A stretch of DNA of 64,000 nucleotides from Hyunsoonleella aestuarii (GCF_006148925.1 NZ_VAWB01000002.1:186001-250000), one strand, 5' to 3'; shown: positions 8,861 to 17,790, numbered from the stretch's first letter. The notes: generated from the letters alone by a model not told the origin. A program made the numbers and translations.

Positions 8861-9446
8861 ATCAAATAATCATCGTAATTTTGTCGTTTATAAACCTTAT
8901 GGGTATTTAAGTCAGTTTATTAGTAATGCCTCAAAACAGCGAAACAAGAAATTTTTAGGAGAGTTATATGATTTTCCTGAAGGTGTAATGTCTATAGGTC
9001 GCCTGGATGAAAAATCTGAAGGGTTATTGCTGTTAACAACAGATGGAAAAATCAGTGACTATGTTAATAGTCAAAAAGTTGAAAAGGAATATTATGCTCA
9101 AGTTGATGGTTTAATATCAGATAAAGCAATAATAGACCTATCCAATGGTGTTTACGTTGGTTTAGAAGGTAAAAATTACAAGACAAAACCTTGTGATGTG
9201 TTTAAGTTAGAGTCGTCTCCAGAATTACCAAAACGTTCAAAAAAAATAAGAGATGAAAGGCATGGTCCAACCTCTTGGATTTCAATTACCTTAAAAGAAG
9301 GTAAATTTAGGCAAGTTCGAAAAATGACTTCGGTAGTAGGATTTCCAACACTTCGGTTAGTTAGAGTTAGGGTAGGGGGCATAGCTTTAAATGTCTTGCA
9401 ACCCGGGGATGTTGTTGAGATGGAAAACTTTATTCTAGACTTCTAG
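8847..9446 (+). CDS. RluE-like 23S rRNA pseudouridine synthase
   Basis: The 199-residue protein has the RsuA/RluB/E/F catalytic motif GRLDEKSEGLLLLT with Asp54 as nucleophile. KPYGYLSQF lies near the N-terminus and GKFRQVRKM in the C-terminal half. There is no N-terminal S4 domain, as in RluE, so modification of a 23S rRNA uridine (U2457 in E. coli) is the likely activity. Its ATG lies inside the last codons of topB (14-bp overlap), so the two are co-translated. It ends 12 bp inside the convergent gene on the other strand. Confidence 0.87.
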   Translation: MSLLKSNNHRNFVVYKPYGYLSQFISNASKQRNKKFLGELYDFPEGVMSIGRLDEKSEGLLLLTTDGKISDYVNSQKVEKEYYAQVDGLISDKAIIDLSNGVYVGLEGKNYKTKPCDVFKLESSPELPKRSKKIRDERHGPTSWISITLKEGKFRQVRKMTSVVGFPTLRLVRVRVGGIALNVLQPGDVVEMENFILDF

Positions 9447-10070
9447 TTTTTTTAGTTCGGCGTAATTTCTGTTTAGGCGTTTAAGTAATAATCCATAGAT
9501 AAGTTTATAAAACAACCAAATAATTAAAATAAAAACAATGGTTACAACAGTTATCAAACCATAAACTAATATCAGTTGGTTGTCATTTAATGACGCAAAG
9601 ACTTCGTGTGCTTTAGGGTCTTTAGTGAAGGCGAAATAAAAACCTATTAGTAGAGAAAGCCCTGCTACAACTAAATTGTATAGCACATAGTATTTAATAA
9701 TTTTCCTAGTCCTTAAAATGCTTTCCATTAATTTGCGAGCATTATCTGTAACTGAAATGGAGCGTTGGGACTTAAATAATAAATAAATAAATAATAAAAT
9801 AACTGCATAACTAAAAACAGTTACTATAGTAAATAGGTAATCGTTTGTGTAAATTACATCTAGCTTGTTCCTGTATTCTTCTGAATATAAATAAGGGATT
9901 GTGTTGACTAAAATCCATAGAATTAGTTCGGCAATACTTATATAAAATAATGTTTTGACAATTGAAGACGATTTTTTATGAAGCATGGGATATATATCCT
10001 TGCTAGACAATGTTTTGTCTTGATTTTGTTGCTTGTTCCAGTCTTTTTTTAATAAATCTAATTCATCCAT
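9435..10070 (-). CDS. Four-span membrane protein, probable partner or anti-sigma of the adjacent ECF factor
   Basis: The 211-residue product has a soluble N-terminus (MDELDLLKKDWNKQ), then four hydrophobic spans (about 40-60, 80-100, 125-145, 165-190) and a basic tail. Flavobacterial sigma-associated membrane proteins often begin with such a DLLKKDWN-like segment. It starts 4 bp after the ECF sigma gene, so it is in that operon. It lacks a ZAS-type zinc anti-sigma motif. An anti-sigma or sensor role is inferred from position. The stop overlaps the convergent RluE-like gene by 12 bp. Confidence 0.7.
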   Translation of the reverse strand: MDELDLLKKDWNKQQNQDKTLSSKDIYPMLHKKSSSIVKTLFYISIAELILWILVNTIPYLYSEEYRNKLDVIYTNDYLFTIVTVFSYAVILLFIYLLFKSQRSISVTDNARKLMESILRTRKIIKYYVLYNLVVAGLSLLIGFYFAFTKDPKAHEVFASLNDNQLILVYGLITVVTIVFILIIWLFYKLIYGLLLKRLNRNYAELKKLEV

Positions 10071-10074
10071 AATT

Positions 10075-10569
10075 TTACGGATTTAAAATGGTTCTTAGTT
10101 TAGTTTTAATTCGGTTCATCTTTACTCGCGCATTTACCTCACTAATACCCATAGTTTCACTGATTTCTCTATAGTCTTTGTCTTCCAAATAAAGAAAGAC
10201 TAGGGCTTTTTCAATATCGTTTAATTTATGAACTGCCTTGTAAAGTAGTTTTAGCTGTTGTTCTTCGGTGTCGTCATAATCTTCCGCTTTCATCTTGAAA
10301 GAAACACCTTCAAAATCCTGAGTAGTAATAGAGCGCTTAGATTTTCTGTAGAGCGTAATAGCTGTATTTAATCCTACGCGGTACATCCAAGTACTAAATT
10401 TGGAGTCTCCTCTAAATTTTGGGTAAGCCTTCCAAAGTTGAATAGTTATTTCCTGAAATAAATCATTATGTGCATCATAATTATTGGTGTACAATCTGCA
10501 CACCTTGTGTATAATGTTTTGATGTTTTTCCAGTAACTCAACAAAGCTATGTTCTAGTTCTTTATTCAA
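10075..10569 (-). CDS. ECF-type RNA polymerase sigma factor
   Basis: The 164-residue protein has sigma region 2 (HNDLFQEITIQLWKAYPKF, then STWMYRVGLNTAI) and region 4 (YREISETMGISEVNARVKM). The start is TTG at 10569; the next in-frame Met is inside region 2, so no ATG start is possible. A TGTAACA box lies 43 nt upstream on the same strand. The same box precedes the 12400 gene and the sigma gene at 44926, which suggests an ECF-type promoter and possibly autoregulation. The downstream membrane protein is its probable regulator. Confidence 0.9.
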   Translation of the reverse strand: MNKELEHSFVELLEKHQNIIHKVCRLYTNNYDAHNDLFQEITIQLWKAYPKFRGDSKFSTWMYRVGLNTAITLYRKSKRSITTQDFEGVSFKMKAEDYDDTEEQQLKLLYKAVHKLNDIEKALVFLYLEDKDYREISETMGISEVNARVKMNRIKTKLRTILNP

Positions 10570-10927
10570 TGGGATGGTTTAGTTATAGAGTAAGTAGTTG
10601 TTTCTTTTAAAATGTTACAAATAATTGTTTAGAATGTTTAAAAATATAAAATTGTTCTTAGTAATGGTGTTTGAAGTGTACTATTTTAGCCTTCATATAT
10701 ATTTTATAATATATTTAAACTAATAGTTTATTAAAATGAATATAATTGTATGATTTAAAATGATTTAAATGACAACTATAAATAAAATCTATATAGTGTT
10801 TTTGGGTCAAATAGGACTCATTTATTATCAATGTTTAGTTTAAAAAAAATCAAAGGTGATAAAATTTTATACAATTACAAATCTTACATTATTTTGATTT
10901 ATTAGAGGTGAAAGTTTATGATTATTA
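10570..10927. other. 358-bp gene-free, very AT-rich interval
   Basis: I see no convincing ORF. The right part follows the stop of the carboxypeptidase-like gene and the left part is the upstream region of the ECF sigma gene on the (-) strand. The only motif I can name is TGTAACA (- strand, 10613-10619). There is no clear intrinsic terminator. Confidence 0.5.
10613..10619 (-). promoter_or_regulatory. TGTAACA box upstream of ECF sigma gene (candidate -35)
   Basis: On the (-) strand this reads TTGTAACATTTT, 43 nt before the TTG start. Twelve bases (AAAATGTTACAA on +) are shared with the region upstream of the gene starting at 12400. TGTAAC resembles -35 elements of ECF sigma factors (for example TGAAAC for SigW). 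No convincing shared -10 is visible. Confidence 0.4.
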
Positions 10928-12400
10928 TTAATTAGTTGTCTTAAATTCTTTCATTTCTTTTAAAGGCTCCAAGGTTTCTTCGTTTTCCCAAAGTGTTTTT
11001 TCATACCTGTTAAGCACTTTAATTGGTATTTCTTTTTCTTGCGAAATTTTTGAGAAGTTACTTAAGTCAATATCGTTGTTTGTCGTGATTAATAATTCTT
11101 CTTTATTTTGAAAGTCCCCTTCCAGTTTAAAATCAAAATTTATTTTATATCGATTTGGACTATTTTCAATGAATTTTAAACCACGGCTCACAAAGAAATA
11201 ACTACCGGTAATAAGTTTTATATACTTAGGATGGTAAAGGTTGCTGCTATCTTTTTGGTAAATAATAGTGCCCTCACTTGTGTTTTCAATATACTTAACG
11301 CCTAAAAGCAGCTTTAAGTTAAACTTTTCACCATGACGATTTTTGTAGTAGTTATAATCTACTCTAGTAATAGCATAATTATCATCAGAAATATAGAGTG
11401 TTCCCGTATGTTTAGATTTACCTTTTCTAGGCGTAAATTCTATGATGTAGTTAAGCTCATTATTGTTGTAACCTATATTTTTAAAGGCATATTCGTATAA
11501 ATCACCATTTAAAAATTTGCTTAAGAAAGCGCTTTTGTAGAACTGTGAGCGCTTCCATAAGGATCTGGTATGATTGTTTAAATGAGAAAGCTTATGAATA
11601 TTTTCTTCATCATTTTTAAAATCATCACTTTTTAACGAGAGTGAATCCTCAATTTTAAAAATTCCAGTTTTTAATTTATATGTTTTAGTAGTGTCTAAAT
11701 AGGTAAGTACAATATCTTGGGCCTTTTCTTGAATATTGTCTATTGAAAAGTCATTCTTATAGTCTAATAATTTTGTGGCTTTATCAACATGAATCTTTGA
11801 ACTATCCTTATCAAGAACATATAAAGCCCCTTTAAAATCGGAAAAAGAAACTATGTTGCTTTCAATTATCTGTTTCCCCATATTGGCTAAACTTCTGTTT
11901 GCGTCTTCAATTTTCGATTTCTTGACATGCTTAGCCTTTTCTATTTCGAAATCTAAACTTTTAAAATCAACGTAGTCTGTGTTTCTGCTGAATATGTTGT
12001 ATCTGTTAAGATTTGGTTTGTAGTTAACTTTTAAATTAGACTTAGCCTTGGCAATAATTGAATCTGCATTAGGAGTTTTATTACTAATATAAACTTCGTT
12101 AAGCTGATTTATAGCTTCAGTTAAGGGAATAACATTACTAAGTTGTTTTATTTCTGAAATACTTAAAACTTTGTTTTGATAGCCCATACAAGAAATAGTG
12201 ATGGGCTTTTTAATATCATCGCCATTAATGGTGAAATATCCTTCGTCATTAGAAATAACTCCAGAATATGCCCCTGTTTTTATGGTTGCAAATTGAATAG
12301 GTTCCTTCGTCGTATTATCAATAATTCTTGCTGTGATATTTTGAGAAAAAACAAAGACATTACTTAGTGCTAAAGCAATTATAAAGAGTATTCTTTTCAT
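10928..12400 (-). CDS. Exported protein with N-terminal carboxypeptidase-like regulatory domain
   Basis: I choose the ATG at 12400 (490 residues) because it starts the signal peptide MKRILFIIALALSNVFVFSQ directly; a longer frame adds eight residues. After cleavage comes a CarboxypepD_reg-like beta domain (ITARIIDNTTKEPIQFATI, then ISNDEGYF), which is common at the N-terminus of Bacteroidota outer-membrane proteins. The remaining 380 residues are Lys/Asn/Asp-rich and beta-prone, with no motif I recognise; the protein is too short for a TonB-dependent receptor. A TGTAACA box 41 nt upstream, the same as at the adjacent sigma gene, suggests it is a target of that sigma factor. Confidence 0.75.
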   Translation of the reverse strand: MKRILFIIALALSNVFVFSQNITARIIDNTTKEPIQFATIKTGAYSGVISNDEGYFTINGDDIKKPITISCMGYQNKVLSISEIKQLSNVIPLTEAINQLNEVYISNKTPNADSIIAKAKSNLKVNYKPNLNRYNIFSRNTDYVDFKSLDFEIEKAKHVKKSKIEDANRSLANMGKQIIESNIVSFSDFKGALYVLDKDSSKIHVDKATKLLDYKNDFSIDNIQEKAQDIVLTYLDTTKTYKLKTGIFKIEDSLSLKSDDFKNDEENIHKLSHLNNHTRSLWKRSQFYKSAFLSKFLNGDLYEYAFKNIGYNNNELNYIIEFTPRKGKSKHTGTLYISDDNYAITRVDYNYYKNRHGEKFNLKLLLGVKYIENTSEGTIIYQKDSSNLYHPKYIKLITGSYFFVSRGLKFIENSPNRYKINFDFKLEGDFQNKEELLITTNNDIDLSNFSKISQEKEIPIKVLNRYEKTLWENEETLEPLKEMKEFKTTN

Positions 12401-12441
12401 TTGTGATGGTTTACATAAATCCAACGATTAAGACTTAAAAA

Positions 12442-12448
12442 TGTTACA
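12442..12448 (-). promoter_or_regulatory. TGTAACA box upstream of the carboxypeptidase-like regulatory gene
   Basis: On the (-) strand CTTGTAACATTTTT lies 41 nt before the start codon at 12400. Spacing and sequence match the boxes upstream of two ECF sigma genes in this window (10613-10619 and 44968-44974). Confidence 0.4.
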
Positions 12449-12469
12449 AGTAATAATCTATGAAATGAT

Positions 12470-12477
12470 TACATTTG
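12470..12477 (+). promoter_or_regulatory. Probable -7 promoter box of ychF
   Basis: TACATTTG fits TAnnTTTG exactly and lies 19 bp before the ATG, giving a short leader. The -33 region is poor. Confidence 0.5.
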
Positions 12478-12496
12478 CAGTCGAAATTTTTTATTT

Positions 12497-13591
12497 ATGA
12501 AAGCAGGCATTGTAGGATTACCAAATGTAGGTAAGTCGACTTTATTTAATTGTTTATCGAATGCGAAAGCACAAAGCGCGAATTTTCCATTTTGTACTAT
12601 CGAACCCAATATAGGTGTTGTAAATGTTCCAGATCCACGCTTGGAAAAGTTGGAATCTTTGGTAAATCCAGAACGCGTGGTTCCAGCGACTGTTGAGATT
12701 GTTGACATTGCTGGATTGGTTAAAGGAGCAAGCAAAGGAGAAGGTCTTGGTAATCAATTTTTAGCAAACATTCGTGAAACTGATGCTATTGTCCATGTTT
12801 TAAGATGTTTTGATAATGATAATATTGTCCATGTCGATGGTAATGTAAATCCTATTCGTGATAAGGAAACAATTGATATGGAGTTGCAATTAAAAGATTT
12901 AGAAACAGTTGAAAAAAAGCTTGATAAGGTTAAGCGTGCTGCTAAAACAGGAAATAAAGAGGCTCAAAAAGAAGAAGCTGTTTTATTAAAGATTAAAGAG
13001 AACATTGAGTCTGGAACTTCCGTGCGTGCTATTGAGTTTAGTGAGGATGATTATAATGACTTTGTAAAACCATCTCAGTTTATTACCGATAAACCAGTTA
13101 TGTATGTTTGTAATGTAGACGAAGGATCTGCAGTAAGTGGAAACGCTTATGTAGATGAAGTAAAAGAAGCGGTTAAGAATGAAAATGCTGAAGTTTTAGT
13201 ATTAGCGGTTGGTACTGAAGCAGATATTAATGAATTGGATGATTACGAAGAACGTCAGATGTTCTTGCAAGATATAGGTTTAGATGAACCAGGTTCTGCT
13301 AAATTAATTCGTTCGGCGTATAAATTACTTAATCAACAAACCTATTTTACAGCGGGCGTGAAGGAGGTAAGAGCTTGGACTATTGATATAGGTGCTACCG
13401 GTCCACAAGCGGCTGGAGTTATTCATACAGATTTTGAAAAAGGCTTTATTCGTGCCGAAGTAATTGCATATAACGACTACGTAACTTATGGCAGTGAGTC
13501 AAAAGTGAAAGAAGCTGGTAAAATGCGCGTTGAGGGTAAAAATTACATTGTTAAAGATGGTGATGTGATGCACTTCTTATTCAATGTGTAA
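12497..13591 (+). CDS. ychF: Redox-regulated ATPase YchF (OLA1 family)
   Basis: The 364-residue Obg-family P-loop protein has G1 [13 protein letters not shown]3 [14 protein letters not shown] with [10 protein letters not shown], a central coiled-coil region, and a C-terminal TGS domain ending VMHFLFNV. YchF prefers ATP over GTP, binds ribosomes and affects translation under stress. The length is as expected (363-364). It is monocistronic, divergent from the carboxypeptidase-like gene and convergent with the DUF6048 gene 23 bp downstream. Confidence 0.96.
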   Translation: MKAGIVGLPNVGKSTLFNCLSNAKAQSANFPFCTIEPNIGVVNVPDPRLEKLESLVNPERVVPATVEIVDIAGLVKGASKGEGLGNQFLANIRETDAIVHVLRCFDNDNIVHVDGNVNPIRDKETIDMELQLKDLETVEKKLDKVKRAAKTGNKEAQKEEAVLLKIKENIESGTSVRAIEFSEDDYNDFVKPSQFITDKPVMYVCNVDEGSAVSGNAYVDEVKEAVKNENAEVLVLAVGTEADINELDDYEERQMFLQDIGLDEPGSAKLIRSAYKLLNQQTYFTAGVKEVRAWTIDIGATGPQAAGVIHTDFEKGFIRAEVIAYNDYVTYGSESKVKEAGKMRVEGKNYIVKDGDVMHFLFNV

Positions 13592-13614
13592 AATTTTGTT
13601 TCTTAAAACTTAAT

Positions 13615-14349
13615 TTACTCTTTGTCTTTTTTATAAAGAGGAATTCTGTAAGAGATGGTATATCCATAGCCCACGCCAATGCCACTGCTATCGAAAGTTT
13701 TACCAAAACCAGGAATATAAATATTTTCAAATTCTGATGGTTCAGTCTCACTAGCTAAACCTTTCAATTGAACATTAAGACCTAAATAAAGATTATTGAA
13801 GAGTTCTGCCTTTAGACCAATTATTAATTCTACCCAAAAAGCAGTAAGGTCACTAAATTTTGTTCCATCGTTGGAAGTGAATTGAGGTGCCCAATATTGG
13901 TCGGTGCTATAAACTTGAAAGCTATTTCTAGTATGACTAAAGGTGCTTGCACCAATTCGGAAACCAGTAAAAATCATATTATCCATATCGAGCCAATTTT
14001 GATATAGATTGTAGTCTATACCCCCTTTAAGGTAAGTCCCGTTGGTTGTAATGTCCAAGTAGTCGGTAGTCGTCGTCTTTTCTTCTATGCCAAGTTCACC
14101 TGCAATATATAATCGGTTTTTTAAACGATAATCTGCGATAACCTCAAAACCACTGTATTCATCATCTACTACAGTACGAATCAGTTTTCCTACATCACCT
14201 CCAAATCGCAAACCATATTTTAACTTGATTTTCGTTGAGTCTTCAGCTACATTAGGGATGCTATCATTTTGTGCATTTACAGACACACTAAACAGCAAGA
14301 ATAGCGCAATGCAGCTAGTGAAATATATTAAAGTGTGTCGTGGTCTCAT
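13615..14349 (-). CDS. DUF6048 family exported protein
   Basis: The 244-residue product has a signal peptide (cut near VNAQ, residue 27) followed by a beta-strand-rich body with alternating hydrophobic residues and a C-terminal IGVGYGYTISYRIPLY, typical of an outer-membrane beta-barrel. The pattern LKYGLRFGGDVGKLIRT matches the flavobacterial DUF6048 family. Its start lies 35 bp inside the DUF6452 gene, so the two are translationally coupled. Function is unknown; the pairing with DUF6452 downstream of rlmD appears conserved in related genomes as far as I recall. Confidence 0.8.
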   Translation of the reverse strand: MRPRHTLIYFTSCIALFLLFSVSVNAQNDSIPNVAEDSTKIKLKYGLRFGGDVGKLIRTVVDDEYSGFEVIADYRLKNRLYIAGELGIEEKTTTTDYLDITTNGTYLKGGIDYNLYQNWLDMDNMIFTGFRIGASTFSHTRNSFQVYSTDQYWAPQFTSNDGTKFSDLTAFWVELIIGLKAELFNNLYLGLNVQLKGLASETEPSEFENIYIPGFGKTFDSSGIGVGYGYTISYRIPLYKKDKE

Positions 14350-14854
14350 CTTCTACAGATTGGTTGTCGTTAATAGATTCTCTTGATAATATCCAGTTAT
14401 CCGAATCAGTCTGGATTGTAATCGAAACATTTTTAAATATTGTTTTATAGCCACAAGCTCTTGACACATATACTTCTTCAGTCGTATATGTAATCGAAAT
14501 AATATCTTCATTACCCTCGGCAAAGTCATCACTTGTGTCGTCTGGGGTTCCGTTATCATTTATAGCATAATCGATATGTAGGCTATATTGAGTTTCGTTT
14601 GCATCAGTTCTTAATGGTAAGGTAATTGTGTTTGCAGAAGACGCTACATTAAAACCTGGAAGCGTATTCTCATTTCCAATACCTTGAACTCTTAAATCGA
14701 AAACGTTTTTTTGTGTGTCTTGATCCGTGATGTCAAAAAAGTCAATAATTAAGCGGGGTGTTGTAGGCGTGCTTTCGGGGCAAATATCGTCGCGCTCACA
14801 ACTGTAGTTTCCAATTATAAATAAAAGAGCAATTAGTAGGTTTATTTTCTTCAT
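14315..14854 (-). CDS. DUF6452 family lipoprotein
   Basis: The 179-residue protein begins with a lipoprotein signal (LLFIIGNYSCERDDIC, Cys19). The body includes CPESTPTTPRLIIDFFD, an N-terminal feature of the DUF6452 family, and a second conserved half (YVSRACGYKTIFKN). Four cysteines remain after the lipid-anchored one. It lies 8 bp after rlmD and overlaps the DUF6048 gene by 35 bp. I read it as a periplasm-facing lipoprotein partner of the DUF6048 barrel. Function is unknown. Confidence 0.8.
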   Translation of the reverse strand: MKKINLLIALLFIIGNYSCERDDICPESTPTTPRLIIDFFDITDQDTQKNVFDLRVQGIGNENTLPGFNVASSANTITLPLRTDANETQYSLHIDYAINDNGTPDDTSDDFAEGNEDIISITYTTEEVYVSRACGYKTIFKNVSITIQTDSDNWILSRESINDNQSVEDETTTHFNIFH

Positions 14855-14862
14855 TAATTAAT

Positions 14863-16278
14863 TTACCTTTTTTCCAAAAGTACAACATTTTCTACATGAA
14901 AAGTCTGCGGAAACATATCGACTGCTTGTGTTTTAATTACTTTGTATTGGGCATCCATTAAAGCTAAATCTCTTGCTTGTGTAGCGCTATTGCAGCTTAC
15001 GTAAACAACTTTTTTTGGCGCAATGTTTAATATTTGCTGAACAACATCTTTGTGCATGCCATCACGTGGTGGATCTGTAATAATGACGTCAGGGGTTCCG
15101 TTGCTTTCAATAAATGATGCGTTGAATACATTTTTCATGTCGCCAACAAAGAATTCAACGTTATTTATATTGTTTAATTGTGCATTCTCTTTAGCTGCTT
15201 TAATGGCGTCCGGAACAGATTCTACACCAATTACTTTACTGGCTTGTTTAGCAACAAATTGTGCAATAGTTCCAGTACCTGTATATAAATCATAAACTAA
15301 TTCATTACCCGTTAAGCCGGCAAAATTTCGAGTGATTTTATACAGTTCGAATGCCTGATCTGAGTTTGTTTGATAAAAAGACTTTGCATTTATTTTAAAT
15401 TTCAGACCCTCCATTTCTTCAAAAATATGATCTTTACCTCTGTAGCAAATCACGTCTTGGTCGTAAATGGTATCATTCGCTTTCCCGTTTATTACATATT
15501 GAAGCGATGTTATTTGTGGAAAGGTTTCGGCTATAAAATCAAGTAAAAGTGTGCGTTTAATTTGGTCTTCTTTAAAAAATTGCACTAATACCATTATTTC
15601 TCCAGTACTTGATGTTCTAATCATCATAGTGCGCAATAAACCAGTTTGATTGCGTGTATTGAAAAATTCCAACTTATTTTCAATAGCAAACTTTTTAACT
15701 GCATTCCTTATCGCATTAGATGGGTCGGCTTGTAAATGACATTGTTTTACATCTAAAATTTTATCCCACATGCCTGGGATATGAAAACCTAAGGCATTTT
15801 TGTCACCTAAATCTTTATCAGATTGTATTTCTTCAAATGTCAGCCATCTGCTATCACTAAAGGAAAATTCCATTTTATTTCGGTAGAAATATTGCTTTTT
15901 CGATCCTAATATAGGGGTGACTTCGGGTAATTCTATATGTCCGATTCTAGTTAAATTATTGGTAACTTCTTTTTGCTTGTAATACAATTGATGCTCGTAA
16001 GCCATATTTTGCCATTTACAACCTCCGCAAGTACCAAAATGTTCGCAAACTGGCTCAGTTCTTTTATTCGAAAGTTTATGAAACACAGTAGCCTTACCTT
16101 CGTAATAAGCTTTACGCTTTTTAAAAGTTTGAATATCAATTACATCACCAGGTACAGCATTTGGTAAAAAAATAACCTTACCGTCTGGTGCTTTCGCAAT
16201 AGTCTTTCCTTTTGCTGCAGCATCAATAACTTCAATATTTTCAAAAACTTGCTTTCGTGCTTTTTTTCTTCTAGACAT
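14863..16278 (-). CDS. rlmD: 23S rRNA (uracil-1939-C5)-methyltransferase
   Basis: The 471-residue protein has an N-terminal TRAM domain (about 8-68), then a 4Fe-4S cysteine set (CEHFGTCGGCKWQN). The SAM-binding region YDLYTGTGTIAQFVA, the DPPRDGMH motif and the catalytic-Cys motif VYVSCNSATQARDL follow in order. It should methylate C5 of a 23S rRNA uridine with SAM (RlmD/RumA class). It is first gene of the (-) operon with DUF6452 and DUF6048. The subgroup assignment (RlmD rather than RlmC) is the less certain part. Confidence 0.9.
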   Translation of the reverse strand: MSRRKKARKQVFENIEVIDAAAKGKTIAKAPDGKVIFLPNAVPGDVIDIQTFKKRKAYYEGKATVFHKLSNKRTEPVCEHFGTCGGCKWQNMAYEHQLYYKQKEVTNNLTRIGHIELPEVTPILGSKKQYFYRNKMEFSFSDSRWLTFEEIQSDKDLGDKNALGFHIPGMWDKILDVKQCHLQADPSNAIRNAVKKFAIENKLEFFNTRNQTGLLRTMMIRTSSTGEIMVLVQFFKEDQIKRTLLLDFIAETFPQITSLQYVINGKANDTIYDQDVICYRGKDHIFEEMEGLKFKINAKSFYQTNSDQAFELYKITRNFAGLTGNELVYDLYTGTGTIAQFVAKQASKVIGVESVPDAIKAAKENAQLNNINNVEFFVGDMKNVFNASFIESNGTPDVIITDPPRDGMHKDVVQQILNIAPKKVVYVSCNSATQARDLALMDAQYKVIKTQAVDMFPQTFHVENVVLLEKR

Positions 16279-16352
16279 CGTGCAAAAATAATAATCACAT
16301 TAAATATAAGCTCCTTTATTTCTATTAACTTTAAAGGATTTTCAACCTAAAA

Positions 16353-16379
16353 TGAACCTTTTATGGTTTTTAACGTCTT
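16353..16379 (+). promoter_or_regulatory. Candidate ECF sigma-type promoter (TGAACC, 15 nt, CGTCTT)
   Basis: TGAACC at 16353-16358 and CGTCTT at 16374-16379 are separated by 15 nt and end 9 bp before the ATG at 16389. This resembles the GAAC...CGTC architecture of ECF-dependent promoters. The operon it would drive contains an ECF sigma gene, so autoregulation is plausible. Confidence 0.45.
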
Positions 16380-16388
16380 TATTGTAGA

Positions 16389-16868
16389 ATGCAAGTTGTA
16401 AACATACACAGACGTATTATCAAACAACCCAAAGTTGAAGTTGTTAGCTTATTGAAAACACTAGCAAGCCAAAATGATAAGGTGTGGCCAAATAAGAAAT
16501 GGCCTCCGATACAATTTAAAGGAGGGTTAAAAGTAGGTGCTAGAGGAGGGCATGGGATAATCCGTTATAAAGTTGAACATTGTGATTTTGAAAATCTAAT
16601 AGGCTTTAAATTTTATAAGCCCAAAGGATTTAATGGTATACACAAAATTGAAATAGAGCCGATTGATGCGTTTTCAACTGAAATTAAACACAGTATCCTA
16701 ATGACAACAGAGGGTTTGGCAACACTAAAATGGATTTTTGTAATAAGATGGCTTCATGATGCTTTAATTGAAAACGCTTTCGATAATATAGAAAATAATT
16801 TTTCAGATGTTAAGGCATATACAAAATGGAATCTTTGGGTGCGCCTTTGGCGATATATTTTAAAATAA
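16389..16868 (+). CDS. Hypothetical protein, possible START/SRPBCC-like fold, in ECF operon
   Basis: The 159-residue soluble protein has no signal peptide. Strand-like segments (GIIRYKVEHCDFENLIGFKF, KIEIEPIDAFSTEIKHSI), a Trp-rich middle (KVWPNKKWPPIQF) and a long C-terminal helix resemble the SRPBCC (polyketide cyclase-like) layout. That is an impression only. It ends directly at the GTG of the sigma gene (0 bp between), so they are coupled. A candidate ECF promoter precedes it. It may act as a ligand sensor or as a target of the sigma factor. Confidence 0.7.
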   Translation: MQVVNIHRRIIKQPKVEVVSLLKTLASQNDKVWPNKKWPPIQFKGGLKVGARGGHGIIRYKVEHCDFENLIGFKFYKPKGFNGIHKIEIEPIDAFSTEIKHSILMTTEGLATLKWIFVIRWLHDALIENAFDNIENNFSDVKAYTKWNLWVRLWRYILK

Positions 16869-17417
16869 GTGAAGGGAAAACAATCAGATAGCGATTTAGT
16901 TTTAATGTTCCAATCTGGAGACAAAAACGCTTTAAACCAATTGGTAAAGCGATGGCATAAAACGTTTTGCGAAAAAGCCTATTGGGTGGTTAAAGACCCT
17001 GATGTTGCCAAGGATATAGCTCAAGATACTTGGACTCTGATTATTGGTAAGATAAACCATTTAAATAAGCCATCAAGTTTTAAAAGTTGGGCTTTACGGA
17101 TAGTTTACACAAAATCATTGGATTGGATTAATGCAAACAAAAAACTAAATAACAATCTTGAAAACTATAAGTGTAAAGATGTTGATTCAAGTGAAGTGCA
17201 AAACTCGAACGATTTAATTAAACTGAAATTGTTAGAGGCCATAAAATTATTGCCAGAGAACCAACAAACGGTTATTCGTCTGTTCTACTCACAAGAATAT
17301 TCCTTAAAAGAAATAAGTAAGATTTTAAATATTTCTGTAGGAACCGCAAAATCAAGATTATTTCATGCTCGAGAAAAATTAAAACAAATTTTAAAAAACA
17401 TAAATTATGAAAACTAA
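16869..17417 (+). CDS. ECF-type RNA polymerase sigma factor
   Basis: The 182-residue protein has region 2 (DVAKDIAQDTWTLIIGKI, with SSFKSWALRI following) and region 4 (YSLKEISKILNISVGTAKSR). The start is GTG at 16869, immediately after the preceding stop. The next Met (residue 13) would remove conserved sequence in front of region 2. The last codons overlap the DUF6768-like gene by 11 bp. Order is unknown protein, sigma, membrane protein, under a probable ECF-type promoter at 16353. Confidence 0.9.
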   Translation: MKGKQSDSDLVLMFQSGDKNALNQLVKRWHKTFCEKAYWVVKDPDVAKDIAQDTWTLIIGKINHLNKPSSFKSWALRIVYTKSLDWINANKKLNNNLENYKCKDVDSSEVQNSNDLIKLKLLEAIKLLPENQQTVIRLFYSQEYSLKEISKILNISVGTAKSRLFHAREKLKQILKNINYEN

Positions 17418-17790
17418 GAAAGAAGACATCGATCAATTAATTAAAGAAACTTTAACGGAGGAAGAGGCTAAATTTTATGATGATTTAGACGAACAAAATG
17501 TTTTCCAAATGGTCTGGGGATTATTTGAAGGGAAAAATAAATGGATTATGTATCTAATGAATCTTATGACCTTAGTATTCTTTGGGCTTTTTATTTATTG
17601 TTTAGTGCAATTTTTTAATACCGAAGTTACTTTTGATATGATTAAGTGGGCAACTGGGAGTGTAATTTTTTTATTGGGTGTTAGTATGCTTAAAGTTTTT
17701 GCTTGGATGCAAATGGATAAAAACGCAATAATTAGAGAAATTAAGAGATTAGAACTTCAAGTCTTGTCGCTTTCGGGTAAAGTGTCTTAG
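17407..17790 (+). CDS. DUF6768-like two-span membrane protein, probable sigma regulator
   Basis: The 127-residue protein has an acidic soluble N-terminus (DIDQLIKETLTEEEAKFYDD), two membrane spans (about 45-67 and 76-95) and a C-terminal helix beginning KNAIIREIKRLELQ. This matches my memory of the DUF6768 family, found next to ECF sigma factors in Bacteroidota. It overlaps the sigma gene by 11 bp. An anti-sigma-like role is inferred from position and topology, and no zinc-binding HxxxCxxC motif is present. Confidence 0.75.
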   Translation: MKTKKEDIDQLIKETLTEEEAKFYDDLDEQNVFQMVWGLFEGKNKWIMYLMNLMTLVFFGLFIYCLVQFFNTEVTFDMIKWATGSVIFLLGVSMLKVFAWMQMDKNAIIREIKRLELQVLSLSGKVS

